Positions 1-9,423 are shown, counted from the first letter of the stretch. The stretch: 64,000 nt of DNA from DATKWD01 sp963704815 (GCA_963704815.1 CAVPHU010000001.1:1612001-1676000), one strand, 5' to 3'. The notes: a model not told the origin generated them from the sequence alone. Made by a program: numbers and translations.

Positions 1-939
1 GCCGAAGCGGTCGATGATGGCCTCGACGACACCGTCGGGGAGCCGGGGCACGCGCGAGAGGAGGCGGTGCCCACGGGGCTGGAGCGCCGCGTCGAGATCG
101 CCGGTGCCGCCCGGCAGGTGCAACATGCTGCCGACGGCCTTGAGGTCGAGCAGGTCTTCGGTCCCGAGGTCGCCGAGTCCTTCGAGCACTTCGTCGACGT
201 GCCAGGCCGAGGCTTCGTGGAAATAGTCGAGGATCACCAGCCGCCGGTCGTCCTCGACCCCGCCCATGAGCTCTTCGAGCTGCAGGCGGACGAGCCGTCC
301 GTCGTCGCCGAGCTCGACCAGGTCGTTCTCGATCTCCTCGGCGATGCGACGAACCATCTCGGTGCGCTGCAGCACGGCCACGACATCGCGCAGGGTGACG
401 AGGTCCTCGACCTCGAGGGCCGACAGCGACGACGCGACGATGTCGAGCCGGCTCTTGTAGCGCTCGAGGGTCTGGAGGGCCTGGTTGGCCCGGTTGAGCA
501 GGTTGGGGATCGGTTGGAGCGGGTGCTTCTCGTCGCCCACGTAGACGGCGATGACGGCCTGGGCCTCGGACACCGACACCACCGGAACATCGATCGAGCG
601 GGCAACTCGTTCGGCGGTGCGATGGCGGGTCCCGGTCTCGGACGTGGGGACGTTGGGGTTCGGGACCAGGTGGACGTTGGCGCGTGCGATGCGGCTCGCG
701 TCGGAGGCCAGGATGATGGCACCGTCGGTCTTGGCCAGTTCGGAGAGCCGTTGCGGACTGAACGCCGCATCGAGGAGGAACCCGCCCGAACAGATGTTGA
801 GCACCTCGGGCTCGTCGCCGATGACGATCAGGGCACCCTTGGATGCCTGCAGGATGCGATCGAGGCCCTCGCGCAGCGGGGTGCCGGGGGCCACGGCCCG
901 GAGCGCGCTGAGCATCGGCGGGCTCAATCGAGGCGTCAC
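1..939 (-). CDS. disA: DNA integrity scanning diadenylate cyclase DisA (3' end outside window)
   Basis: Makes cyclic di-AMP from two ATP and scans DNA for recombination intermediates. The visible 313 residues begin at a GTG (residues MTPRLSPPML). They carry the DGA motif of the DAC domain (KTDGAIIL) and the RHRTAER motif that closes the catalytic site, followed by the helical linker and part of the helix-hairpin-helix DNA-binding region (LPDGVVEAIIDRFG). DisA is usually about 350-360 residues, so roughly the last 40 lie beyond position 1. The gene follows radA by 45 bp on the same strand, the classic radA-disA pairing. No frame break is visible. Family assignment is secure. Confidence 0.93.
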   Translation of the reverse strand, partial: MTPRLSPPMLSALRAVAPGTPLREGLDRILQASKGALIVIGDEPEVLNICSGGFLLDAAFSPQRLSELAKTDGAIILASDASRIARANVHLVPNPNVPTSETGTRHRTAERVARSIDVPVVSVSEAQAVIAVYVGDEKHPLQPIPNLLNRANQALQTLERYKSRLDIVASSLSALEVEDLVTLRDVVAVLQRTEMVRRIAEEIENDLVELGDDGRLVRLQLEELMGGVEDDRRLVILDYFHEASAWHVDEVLEGLGDLGTEDLLDLKAVGSMLHLPGGTGDLDAALQPRGHRLLSRVPRLPDGVVEAIIDRFG

Positions 940-984
940 GCCGACATGGTATCGGAGGGCCTCAGGTGGACGAGGGGAACGGAC

Positions 985-2334
985 TCAACGCTGGAGCCCG
1001 GTTGCATCGATGGCGTCGCTCAGCGTAGCGGCCCCGACCGTCTGGATCCCGTCGACGCGGGGCGCATCTCGGGGCACGATCGCGGTCCGGAAGCCGAGGC
1101 GCGAGGCCTCCTCGAGCCGCCGCTGGAGTTGCGCCACCTGACGGATCTCGCCACCCAGGCCGACCTCGCCGAGGGCGACCAGGTCGCGGGCGACCGGCCG
1201 ATCTCGGCCCGCCGACACGATGGCCAGTGACATCGCCAGGTCGACCGCCGGTTCGACGCTGCGCGCGCCGCCGGCGGTGGCCACGTAGACGTCACGTCCG
1301 GCCACGTTGGCGCCGCACCTGCGTTCGAGCACCGCGAGCACGGTGTTGAGCCGACCAGGATCGATGCCCTGGGCCGAACGGCGGGGCACGGGCAACGTGG
1401 TGGTGTCGACGAGCGCCTGCACCTCGATGAGCACCGGCCGGGTGCCGTCGAGCGTGGACACCACCACCGATCCGGTGGTTCCCGGACGCCGGTCGGCCAG
1501 GAAGAGCGCACTCGGATCGGGCACCCCGACCAGGCCGGTGCCGGTCATCTCGAAGAGTCCGAGCTCGCTGGTGGCGCCGAAGCGGTGCTTGGTGGCTCGA
1601 AGCAGACGCAGTGCATGGTGCCGGTCGCCGTCGAAGGCCAACACCGTGTCGACGAGGTGTTCGAGCACCCGCGGGCCGGCCAGCCCACCGTCCTTGGTCA
1701 CGTGGCCGACCAGAACCACCGCGAGTCCCCGCTGCTTGGCGGCCAGCACCAACTGATGGGCGCACGAGCGCACCTGGGCCACGGAACCGGGCGCCGACCC
1801 CAACACCGAGTCGTGGGTGGTCTGGATGCTGTCGACGACGACCAGGGCCGGATCGAGTTCGTCGATGCGGCGCAACATGGCGCTCAGATCCGTCTCGTTG
1901 ACCAGCCAGAGGTGCTCGGCGATGGCGTCGAGGCGTTCGGCGCGGAGGCGGACCTGCTGGACGGACTCCTCGGCCGACACGTAGAGCACCGACGCGCCGG
2001 TGTGGGCGACGCCGGCGGCGGCTTGCAGCAGCAGCGTCGACTTGCCGATGCCGGGCTCGCCTCCGATCAGCGTGACCGAACCCGGAACCAACCCTCCGGA
2101 GAGCACCCGGTCGAGCTCGGCCACGAGCGTCGGGCGCGGTGCCCACGCCGACAGATCGACCTCGCTGATCGGCACGGGCGCTTCGCCGGTGGTCGGCGGC
2201 AGCGGCGTCGGCTCACCGCGATCGATCTCCTCGACGAGGGTTCCCCACTCCTCACAGGAGCCGCACTGGCCGGTCCACTTCGGGGACGCCGCGCCACACT
2301 CGCTGCACCGATGGAGGGTCCGGGGTTGAGCCAC
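985..2334 (-). CDS. radA: DNA repair protein RadA (Sms)
   Basis: A RecA-like ATPase that promotes branch migration during recombinational repair. The 449-residue protein begins with a four-cysteine zinc finger (CSECG, then CGSCEEWG). It has a Walker A motif GGEPGIGKST near residue 90, a Walker B-like VVVDS stretch, and a C-terminal Lon-like domain (EVGLGGEIRQV). The signature usually written KNRFG appears here as KHRFG (TKHRFGATSE). The start is an ATG immediately before the zinc finger. It is probably co-transcribed with disA downstream. Length and domain order are normal for the family. Confidence 0.95.
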   Translation of the reverse strand: MAQPRTLHRCSECGAASPKWTGQCGSCEEWGTLVEEIDRGEPTPLPPTTGEAPVPISEVDLSAWAPRPTLVAELDRVLSGGLVPGSVTLIGGEPGIGKSTLLLQAAAGVAHTGASVLYVSAEESVQQVRLRAERLDAIAEHLWLVNETDLSAMLRRIDELDPALVVVDSIQTTHDSVLGSAPGSVAQVRSCAHQLVLAAKQRGLAVVLVGHVTKDGGLAGPRVLEHLVDTVLAFDGDRHHALRLLRATKHRFGATSELGLFEMTGTGLVGVPDPSALFLADRRPGTTGSVVVSTLDGTRPVLIEVQALVDTTTLPVPRRSAQGIDPGRLNTVLAVLERRCGANVAGRDVYVATAGGARSVEPAVDLAMSLAIVSAGRDRPVARDLVALGEVGLGGEIRQVAQLQRRLEEASRLGFRTAIVPRDAPRVDGIQTVGAATLSDAIDATGLQR

Positions 2335-2406
2335 CCGAAGACCCTACGCAGAGGGTGCGACAGCAACGGCTGCCGAACCGCAGGCGAGCCGCACGCGTGC
2401 GCATGA

Positions 2407-3177
2407 TCAGGTGGGCGTTGGATCGTCCGGTGGCGAGTCCGTTCGTCGTGCCGCGCGGCGCGTGCGGAAACGCCAACCGGTGATCCCGATCGCGGCCACC
2501 ACCGAGGCGACGGCGATCCCGACCCAGACCAGCGGGGTCCGATCGGTGATCTCGCTCGTCGCCTCCATGACCACCGGATCCCCACCGAGGGTCGGGACCC
2601 ACCGGGACACGGTGCCGTCGGCCTGCTCACCCGGGAGATCGACGGCGATCACCATCGAGAAGAGCTCGGGCAGCGGCGCCCCGAACCGCTCCTCGATGGC
2701 CTCGACCGACTCGCCCAACGGCTCTCCATCGAGCGACGCGGCGAGTTCGGGGTCCGAGAACACCGCCAGCCCGCCCGAGAGGTCGACCACGCCGTCGAAG
2801 GTGAATGTGGTGGTCGTGAACGAGTCGGAGCGGACGAGGGAGATCTCGTCGAAGACGCCGACCGCGCCATCCACCTGCGCCAGCAGCTGCTCGGCTTCGG
2901 CGGTCGAGGCGAAGTCGCGGCTGGCGCGCACGCGGGTGAAGCCGTCGTCGTCGAGTGTCGGTGCCGACACGATCCACCCGGATTCGACGAGATCGGCCGT
3001 CGCGAAGAGTTGCTCGGGCTCCCCCACCCGTCCGAGGGCCTCGTCGTCGAGACCGACCTCGACATCGACGGTTCCCGAGCCGTCTTCGGCCACCGTCACC
3101 GTGACCTCGGTGGCCACCTGACACGCGGAGACCCACAGCATTGCGACCACCACGGCGATTCGGCGGAGCAGGTGCAC
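2407..3177 (-). CDS. Predicted lipoprotein with C-terminal membrane anchor, unknown function
   Basis: 256 residues from a GTG start. The N-terminus is a lipoprotein signal: a hydrophobic stretch ending in a lipobox (WVSAC, Cys about residue 19). An extracellular domain of about 190 residues follows, rich in Val, Asp and Glu and beginning with repeated beta-strand-like VTVTVAEDGSG. A C-terminal transmembrane segment (VWVGIAVASVVAAIGITGW) and a basic tail (RFRTRRAARR) end the protein. Such proteins are common hypotheticals near radA in Actinobacteria. It lies 72 bp upstream of radA on the same strand and diverges from the glycosyltransferase gene. I assign no biochemical function. Confidence 0.8.
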   Translation of the reverse strand: MHLLRRIAVVVAMLWVSACQVATEVTVTVAEDGSGTVDVEVGLDDEALGRVGEPEQLFATADLVESGWIVSAPTLDDDGFTRVRASRDFASTAEAEQLLAQVDGAVGVFDEISLVRSDSFTTTTFTFDGVVDLSGGLAVFSDPELAASLDGEPLGESVEAIEERFGAPLPELFSMVIAVDLPGEQADGTVSRWVPTLGGDPVVMEATSEITDRTPLVWVGIAVASVVAAIGITGWRFRTRRAARRTDSPPDDPTPT

Positions 3178-3239
3178 GGCCGAGGACTCTAGGACGGGGC
3201 TCCGGAAGCGAACCCAGTCGGGCCATAACCTCTGAGGCC

Positions 3240-4067
3240 GTGGAGCCTGCGACCGTCGTGACCTTCACCGATCTCGGCGTCCTCGGCCGGCTGGGCAATC
3301 AGCTCTACCAGATCGCCGCGACCATCGGGGTGGCCCACGACCACGGCCTCTCGGCCAGGTTCGAGACGTGGGATCGGCGCGACGAGTTCCGGCTCCCCGA
3401 TCGACTCTGGGGCGAGGTCCCACCCGATGCGGTCGACGTCCGCTCCTTCGCCGAGCACCTCCCGCCCGAGCACCGGCCGTACCTCCAGGACCTGGGCCTG
3501 TTCGCCAACGTGCTCGCCGATGTGACCCGATGGTTGCTGCCCGCCGACCCGATCGTCGCCGAGGCCCGCGAGCGCCTCGGCGATCTGCTCGAACGGCCAC
3601 GGCCCACGGCGATGCACGTGCGGCGCGGCGACTACGTCGGCCAGGACCACTTCCACCCGACGCTGCCCGAGGTGTACTACGAGGAGGCCCGCGCGCGACT
3701 CCCTCTCCGATCGACCGTGATCATCTTCTCGGACGACCCCGACTGGTGCCGCGCTCATCTGCGCGGCGTTCGCCCCGCGGCCGTTCTCGAGGCCGGCCGA
3801 GACGTGGTCGACCTCGCAGGCATGGCGTTGTGCGAGCAGCACATCATCGCCAACTCGTCGTTCTCCTACTGGGGAGCGCTCCTGGCCCACGATGCGGCCG
3901 CAGTGCACGTGCATCCGGACCGCTGGTACGGCCCCGGCCACGCCATGGCCGACCCATCGCTTCGCCTCCCACCCGGATGGACCGCGGTCGACCCCTGGCG
4001 GGACCGGACCTGGCGAGGCCGCTCGTACAGCCCGCGGCGGTGGGTGCGGCAGCTTCGTTCCCGCTGA
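3240..4067 (+). CDS. Glycosyltransferase family 11-like (alpha-1,2-fucosyltransferase type)
   Basis: About 275 residues. The N-terminal GRLGNQLYQ motif and the central MHVRRGDYV motif are the hallmarks of GT11 fucosyltransferases, which use GDP-fucose. Later blocks IIFSDDPDWC and ANSSFSYWGA also match that family. The true donor and acceptor cannot be told from sequence. I chose the GTG at 3240; a second in-frame GTG at 3258 (before TFTDLG) is equally possible and no strong ribosome site separates them. It diverges from the lipoprotein gene and converges on clpC with only 15 bp between stops. Confidence 0.78.
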   Translation: MEPATVVTFTDLGVLGRLGNQLYQIAATIGVAHDHGLSARFETWDRRDEFRLPDRLWGEVPPDAVDVRSFAEHLPPEHRPYLQDLGLFANVLADVTRWLLPADPIVAEARERLGDLLERPRPTAMHVRRGDYVGQDHFHPTLPEVYYEEARARLPLRSTVIIFSDDPDWCRAHLRGVRPAAVLEAGRDVVDLAGMALCEQHIIANSSFSYWGALLAHDAAAVHVHPDRWYGPGHAMADPSLRLPPGWTAVDPWRDRTWRGRSYSPRRWVRQLRSR

Positions 4068-4082
4068 GTCAGCGAGAGGTCA

Positions 4083-6635
4083 TCAGGTCTCGTCGGCGGT
4101 CGTGGTGCTGGAACCCGATCCGGCCTCGGCCAGTTCGGGTTCGAGGGTCGGGGGCTCGAACCCCTCGACGGTCCGGAACACCATGGCGGGCTCGCCGTCC
4201 TCGTCGTCTTCGACGTCGACGATCACGATCTGGCCCGCATGGAACTCCTTGAGCAGGAGACGCTCGGACATCGGGTCCTCGAGCATCCGTTGGATGGCTC
4301 GGCGCAGCGGACGTGCGCCGAGCGTCGGGTCGTAGCCCCGATCGGCGAGGAAGAGCTTCGCCGCGTCGGTGAGTTCGATGCCGATGCCCTGGCCCTCGAG
4401 CTGGGTCTTGGTGTTGCGGATCATCAGGTCGACGATCTGGATCACCTCGTCCTTGCTCAGCTCGTGGAAGACGATCGTCTCGTCGATGCGGTTGAGGAAC
4501 TCGGGCCGGAAGTGATCCTTCAGCGCGTCGTTGACCTTCTCCTTCATCTTCTCGTACGAGATCGCCTCGTCGGCCTTGCCGAAGCCGACGGCCTGCTTGC
4601 GCAGGTCGGCGGTCCCGAGGTTCGAGGTCATGATGAGCACGGTGTTGCGGAAGTCGACCGATCGGCCCTGACTGTCGGTGAGCCGGCCCTCTTCGAGGAT
4701 CTGGAGCAACGTGTTGAACACGTCGGGGTGGGCCTTCTCGATCTCGTCGAACAGCACGACCGAGAACGGCTTGCGTCGGACGGCCTCGGTGAGCTGGCCG
4801 CCGTCTTCGTAGCCGACGTAGCCGGGGGGCGAGCCGACCAGGCGGCTGACCGTGTGCTTCTCCATGTACTCGGACATGTCGAGGCTGATCAGACTCTGTT
4901 CGTCGCCGAACAGGAACTCGGCGAGGGTCTTGGCGAGCTCGGTCTTGCCGACGCCGGAGGGGCCCAGGAAGATGAACGAGCCGCTCGGGCGCTTCGGGTC
5001 CTTGAGGCCCGCACGGGTGCGGCGGATGGCCTGGCTGACGGCCTTGATGCTGTCCTCCTGGCCGATGACCCGCTTGTGCAGCTCGTCCTCCATGTGGAGC
5101 AGCTTCTGGGTCTCTTCTTCGGTGAGCTTGTAGACGGGGATGCCGGTCCACACCGAGAGCACTTCGGCGATGGCTTCCTCGTCGACCTCGTCGAACAGGT
5201 CGACGCCGGAGTCCTTGATCTCGCGCTCCTTGCCTTCCTTCTCGGCGAGGATCTCCTTCTCACGGTCACGCAGGCGACCGGCCTCCTCGAAGTTCTGCTC
5301 GTCGACGGCGGCCTTCTTCTGCTCGACGATCTCGGAGAGCTGGTTCTCGAGCTCGCGGTAGTCGGCAGGCGTCTCCATGCGCTTGATCTGCAGCCGCGAC
5401 CCGGCCTCGTCGACGAGGTCGATGGCCTTGTCGGGCAGGTGACGGTCGGAGATGTAGCGGTCGGCCAGGTTGGCGGCGGCGACGACGGCCTGGTCGGTGA
5501 TCGTGACCCGGTGGAACTGCTCGTAGCGATCGCGGAGGCCCTTGAGGATCTCGATGGTGTGGGCCACGGTGGGCTCGTCGACGACGATCTTCTGGAAGCG
5601 GCGCTCGAGCGCGGCGTCCTTCTCGAGGTGCTTGCGGTACTCGTCGAGCGTGGTGGCACCGATGGTCTGGAGCTCGCCCCGGGCCAGCATCGGCTTGAGG
5701 ATGCTGGCGGCGTCGATGGCACCTTCGGCGGCACCGGCACCCACGAGGGTGTGGAGCTCGTCGATGAACAAGATGATGTCGCCGCGGGTCTTGATCTCCT
5801 TCAGCACCTTCTTGAGGCGCTCTTCGAAGTCGCCGCGGTACCGCGACCCGGCGACGAGCGCTCCGAGATCGAGGGTGTAGAGCTGCTTGTCGCGCAGGGT
5901 CTCGGGGATGTCGCCGGAGACGATCTTCTGGGCGAGGCCTTCGACGATGGCGGTCTTGCCGACACCGGGCTCGCCGACCAGCACCGGGTTGTTCTTGGTG
6001 CGGCGCGACAGGACCTGCATGACCCGCTCCATCTCGCGGCTGCGGCCGATGACCGGGTCGACGGCCTTGTCGCGGGCGAGCTGGGTCAGGTTGCGGCCGA
6101 ACTGGTCGAGCACGAGGCTGCCACTCGGCGCATCTTCACGGCCCGAGCCGCCGGCGGTGGCGCCGGCCTTCTCCTGGCCGCCCTGGCCCTGCGGACCCTG
6201 GTATCCGGACAGCAGTTGGATGACCTGCTGTCGCACCCGGCTGAGGTCGGCCCCGAGCTTGACGAGGACCTGTGCGGCGACGCCCTCGCCTTCACGGATC
6301 AGCCCGAGCAGGATGTGCTCGGTGCCGATGTAGTTGTGGCCGAGTTGGAGCGCCTCGCGCAGCGAGAGCTCGAGCACCTTCTTGGCGCGGGGGGTGAACG
6401 GGATGTGGCCCGAGGGGCTGCTGCCACCCTGACCGATGATCTCCTCGACCTGGTTGCGCACGGCCTCGAGGCTGATGCCGAGCGATTCGAGGGCCTTGGC
6501 GGCGACGCCTTCACCCTCGTGGATCAGCCCGAGCAGGATGTGCTCGGTGCCGATGTAGTTGTGGTTGAGCAGTCGAGCTTCTTCTTGGGCCAGGACGACC
6601 ACACGACGGGCTCGATCAGTGAAGCGTTCGAACAA
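4083..6635 (-). CDS. clpC: ATP-dependent Clp protease ATPase subunit ClpC
   Basis: 850-residue AAA+ unfoldase that feeds ClpP. Domains in order: two Clp-N repeats (FTDRARRVVVLAQEEA, then FTPRAKKVLELSLREA), AAA-1 with Walker A GEPGVGKTA, a UVR/coiled-coil middle domain (EQNFEEAGRLRDREKEI), and AAA-2 with Walker A GPSGVGKTE and a typical SSTS-like C domain. I set the start at a TTG (position 6635; residues LFERFTDRARR) because GGAGG sits 8 nt upstream. A longer in-frame extension toward 7157 is the antisense of the sortase region and is not coding. This is the clpC1 position of the conserved actinobacterial cluster. Confidence 0.95.
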   Translation of the reverse strand: MFERFTDRARRVVVLAQEEARLLNHNYIGTEHILLGLIHEGEGVAAKALESLGISLEAVRNQVEEIIGQGGSSPSGHIPFTPRAKKVLELSLREALQLGHNYIGTEHILLGLIREGEGVAAQVLVKLGADLSRVRQQVIQLLSGYQGPQGQGGQEKAGATAGGSGREDAPSGSLVLDQFGRNLTQLARDKAVDPVIGRSREMERVMQVLSRRTKNNPVLVGEPGVGKTAIVEGLAQKIVSGDIPETLRDKQLYTLDLGALVAGSRYRGDFEERLKKVLKEIKTRGDIILFIDELHTLVGAGAAEGAIDAASILKPMLARGELQTIGATTLDEYRKHLEKDAALERRFQKIVVDEPTVAHTIEILKGLRDRYEQFHRVTITDQAVVAAANLADRYISDRHLPDKAIDLVDEAGSRLQIKRMETPADYRELENQLSEIVEQKKAAVDEQNFEEAGRLRDREKEILAEKEGKEREIKDSGVDLFDEVDEEAIAEVLSVWTGIPVYKLTEEETQKLLHMEDELHKRVIGQEDSIKAVSQAIRRTRAGLKDPKRPSGSFIFLGPSGVGKTELAKTLAEFLFGDEQSLISLDMSEYMEKHTVSRLVGSPPGYVGYEDGGQLTEAVRRKPFSVVLFDEIEKAHPDVFNTLLQILEEGRLTDSQGRSVDFRNTVLIMTSNLGTADLRKQAVGFGKADEAISYEKMKEKVNDALKDHFRPEFLNRIDETIVFHELSKDEVIQIVDLMIRNTKTQLEGQGIGIELTDAAKLFLADRGYDPTLGARPLRRAIQRMLEDPMSERLLLKEFHAGQIVIVDVEDDEDGEPAMVFRTVEGFEPPTLEPELAEAGSGSSTTTADET

Positions 6636-6674
6636 GGAGATTGCCTCCAGACAGAGGATGGGGGCGGATGATGG

Positions 6675-6702
6675 AGTGTACCGACTTGCGTCGGGATGCG
6701 AA
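6675..6702 (-). promoter_or_regulatory. Candidate sigma-70-type promoter for clpC
   Basis: Reading the minus strand, TTCGCA (6702-6697) and TACACT (6680-6675) are separated by 16 nt. They would start transcription roughly 33 nt before the TTG start of clpC. No clear ClgR box (CGC-N5-GCG) was found. Pattern match only. Confidence 0.4.
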
Positions 6703-6759
6703 CCAGCAGGCGTGTGACACCTGCCCGCGTGGAGTCGGGAATGCGGATCCCGAGGGCGT

Positions 6760-7413
6760 TCAGGCCGGGACCGCCCGGACGACGATGTTGTCGGCGTAGC
6801 TGCGGCTGGAGGCGTCGAAGCCTCCGCCGCAGGTGATGAGGGTGAGGGTGTGCGAGCCGTTGGCCCGGAAGAGCTCGTCGATGGGCAGCAGGTCCTTGTC
6901 GACCTGGAAGCGCTCGGTGACCACGTACCGGAGGGGCACTCCCTGGTCGTCGAGGACCGAGATCTCGCTGCCGACCTCGACGGTCCGGAGGTCGAAGAAC
7001 ACACCCCGCTGGCCCGCGTAGTCGACGTGGGCGGCGATGACCGCCGAGCCCGTCTGTGCTCCGGGTGCCGTGCCGGGCCAGTACCAGCCGCTCTCGGTCG
7101 CCCCGGGGATCTGCATCGAGCCGTCGCCCTCGAGGCCAACGGGGACCACCGGAGCATCCACGCCGAGCGAGGGGATCTGCAACCGCTGGGGGACGACCCC
7201 CGGGTCGGGTTCGGTCGTGGCCGTCGTCGGCGAGCCGACGGCTTGCGGAACCGCGATCGGCTTCGGAGAGACGGTCTCGGTGGTCGACGTCACCTCGGGT
7301 CCGACGAGGTCGGCCCGAGGCTCCTCGTCGGCTGCGCCCACGAGGAGCACGGCGACGACGGCGAGAACCACACACGAGGTGGCGAGCACGATCTTGGCGA
7401 CGAGACGGTTCAT
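6760..7413 (-). CDS. Class F/E-type sortase
   Basis: 217 residues starting at ATG 7413 (MNRLVAKIV). A single N-terminal transmembrane segment is followed by a Thr/Pro-rich linker and the sortase beta-barrel. The catalytic His lies in IAAHVDY, the catalytic Cys in TLITCGG, and a basic residue (NIVVRAV) near the C-terminus fits the active-site Arg. Sortases cleave a C-terminal sorting motif and anchor the protein to the envelope. The gene lies just downstream of a fasciclin-domain protein with a sorting-like tail, the likely substrate. A terminator-like hairpin separates the two. Confidence 0.88.
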   Translation of the reverse strand: MNRLVAKIVLATSCVVLAVVAVLLVGAADEEPRADLVGPEVTSTTETVSPKPIAVPQAVGSPTTATTEPDPGVVPQRLQIPSLGVDAPVVPVGLEGDGSMQIPGATESGWYWPGTAPGAQTGSAVIAAHVDYAGQRGVFFDLRTVEVGSEISVLDDQGVPLRYVVTERFQVDKDLLPIDELFRANGSHTLTLITCGGGFDASSRSYADNIVVRAVPA

Positions 7414-7458
7414 GGTCCGATCCAGGCCGAGCGGGGGGGGTGGGCAGGGAAACGACGA

Positions 7459-7484
7459 GGGCGGGAGGCCGAAGCCTCCCGCCC
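7459..7484 (-). terminator. Strong hairpin between fasciclin and sortase genes
   Basis: A perfect 11-bp inverted repeat (GGGCGGGAGGC / GCCTCCCGCCC) with a CGAA tetraloop, 43 bp after the fasciclin stop. No long T-run follows, as is common in high-GC Actinobacteria. It probably terminates or attenuates transcription from the fasciclin gene into the sortase gene. Confidence 0.65.
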
Positions 7485-7526
7485 ACATCATGATCGATCA
7501 GCGGCTGTCCACTGACGATCGCGTGA

Positions 7527-8219
7527 TCAGCTGTCCCGACGAGCCCGGGCGAGGGCGAAGGTCGAGGTGCCGATGCCGGCGAGGGCCAGCGCACCGAAGA
7601 AGGCGATGAGGCCGAGGTTGGTGCTCGAGGTGGCGGCGAGGCCGCTGTCACCGCTGTCCACGGCGGTCGGGGCCGGCGCCGCAGGTGCGGGCTCAGCCGT
7701 CGGAGCGGCATCGGCCGCAGGAACCGCGGTGTCGGGGGTGATCACGGTGTCGATGACGTGGATGACACCGTTCGATGCCTCGATGTCGGTGGCGATCACG
7801 GCAGCACCGCCAACGGTGAGCGTCTCACCGTCGAGGGCCACGGCGACCGGGCCGCCGAGCGTGTCGATGTTGGTGCCGGCAGCAGCGATGGCCTGCTCGG
7901 AGGAGATCTCACCGGACACGACGTGGAGTTGCAGAATCGCCGTCAGGTCGCCGGTCGGGTCGGCCAACAGGGCGTCGACGGTGCCGGCCGGCAGCTTGTC
8001 GAACGCAGCGTTGTTCGGGGCGAACACGGTGAACGGACCGGGGCCGGAGAGGGTGTCGACGAGCTCGGCTGCGGTGACCGCAGCCACGAGGGTCGAGAAC
8101 TGGTCATCGCCGGCGGCGATGTCGACGATGGTGCCCGGGTCTTCCTGGGCGTTGGCCGTCGCGGCGAAGCCGCCGAACGACAGGAGCATGGCTCCGAGGA
8201 CGAGAGCGAACTTGCGCAT
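7527..8219 (-). CDS. Secreted fasciclin-domain surface protein with C-terminal anchor
   Basis: 230 residues. The start is ATG 8219 (MRKFALVLG), 7 nt after a GGAG ribosome site; a Sec signal peptide ends near ATANAQED. One fasciclin (FAS1) domain spans about residues 25-155: H1-like FSTLVAAVTAAELVDTL, FTVFAPNNAAFDKLP, and the H2-like GVIHVIDTVITP. A Pro/Ala linker, then LAATSS, a hydrophobic segment (LIAFFGALALAGIG) and a basic end (ARARRDS) form a sorting-signal-like tail. FAS1 domains mediate adhesion. With the adjacent sortase it probably forms an anchoring pair. Confidence 0.88.
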   Translation of the reverse strand: MRKFALVLGAMLLSFGGFAATANAQEDPGTIVDIAAGDDQFSTLVAAVTAAELVDTLSGPGPFTVFAPNNAAFDKLPAGTVDALLADPTGDLTAILQLHVVSGEISSEQAIAAAGTNIDTLGGPVAVALDGETLTVGGAAVIATDIEASNGVIHVIDTVITPDTAVPAADAAPTAEPAPAAPAPTAVDSGDSGLAATSSTNLGLIAFFGALALAGIGTSTFALARARRDS

Positions 8220-8371
8220 GACTTGACTCCATTGGTTGGGAAGGGCAGAGGCTGCCGGTTGTTTTCTCGTCCTACGCAAGGCGCGCGACCGATCGGATGC
8301 AGGATCGGGAAGGAATTCGGATCGATGCGTCTGACTGGGGCCGTCATCAGACGAGCACGTAGCCTCACGCC

Positions 8372-9350
8372 GTGGGTTCGCCGCATCCGTTCTTCGAGTT
8401 CCCGAGGATGGACGAGCACTTGGCGTCGGTCAACCAACGACTCCGCGAGGCGGTCGAGATCAACGGACTCGTTCCTGACCGAGGTGGCCGGGCACCTCAT
8501 CAAGGCCGGCGGCAAACGCCACCGACCGCTGTTCGCCGTGGCGTCGGCCGGGACCCGGACCGAGGTCACCGAGGACGTGGTCATGGGTGGCGTCGCCGTC
8601 GAACTCGTGCAGGTCGGCACGCTGTACCACGACGACGTGATCGACGAGGCGGCCACCCGACGCGGCGTCGAGAGTGTCAACGCCCGCTGGGGCAACATCA
8701 CCGCGATCCTGTCGGGCGACTTCCTCCTCGCGAAGGCCTCGGAGATCGCGGCCTCGCTCGGGGTCGAGGTCGCCGACCTGCTCGCCAAGACCATCGGTCA
8801 GCTGTGCGCCGGCGAGGTCCGCGAGCTCCAGGACGCGTACAACGTCGATCGCACCGAGGAGCACTACCTCGAGTCCATCGACGGCAAGACCGCATCGTTG
8901 TTCGCCACCTCGTGCCGCGTGGGCGCCATCGTCGGCGGGCTCGACCGAGCCGACATCGACGCACTCACCGAGTTCGGCCGGTGCTACGGGATCGCGTTCC
9001 AGATGGTCGACGACGTGCTCGATCTGGTGGCGACGAGCGAGCAGCTCGGCAAGCCCGCCGGGCTCGATCTCGCCGAGGGCGTCTACAACCTCCCGGTGCT
9101 CCGTGCCCTCGCCGGCCCGGAAGGCGACGAGTTGCGGTCGCTCCTCGGCCAGCCGATCGACGGAGCAGCCGTCGATCGGGCCCGCTCGCTCGTGAACTCG
9201 AACGGGGCGGTCGCCTCCTCGCTGCTCGACGTTCGCGACCACGTCGATCAGGCGGTGCGTTGCCTCGAACCGCTGGGTGAATCCGACGGCACTCGAGCAC
9301 TTGCCGCCTCGGCCCACCATCTACTCGCCGAGGTCGAAGCCGTCGTCTGA
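8372..9350 (+). CDS. Polyprenyl diphosphate synthase (frame broken by one inserted base)
   Basis: Trans-isoprenyl diphosphate synthase, chain elongation of isoprenoids such as the menaquinone side chain. The start is GTG 8372. The first 30 residues (MGSPHPFFEFPRMDEHLASV) are in one frame; from position about 8465 the protein continues in another frame, explained by an extra G in AACGGACTC. After correction it is about 325 residues with LIKAGGKRHRP, the first Asp-rich motif DDVID and the second Asp-rich motif MVDDVLD. The protein is otherwise intact, so I read this as a sequence error. Product chain length cannot be judged. Confidence 0.87.
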
Positions 9351-9423
9351 ACCCCCTGCTCCCGGGCCTCGGCTCCGGTGGCATGCCGTCGGTCGGACGA
9401 CCGATCGTGGTTGAGTTGACCCG

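Noticed and set aside
4239..6671. 810-codon open frame on the plus strand opposite clpC
   Set aside because: Codon-composition shadow of clpC: Leu/Asp/Glu/Gly-rich, no domain, and fully antisense to a certain gene.
6636..7157. N-terminal extension of ClpC to 7157
   Set aside because: The added sequence is low-complexity and overlaps the sortase gene; a TTG with a good ribosome site fits the ClpC family start.
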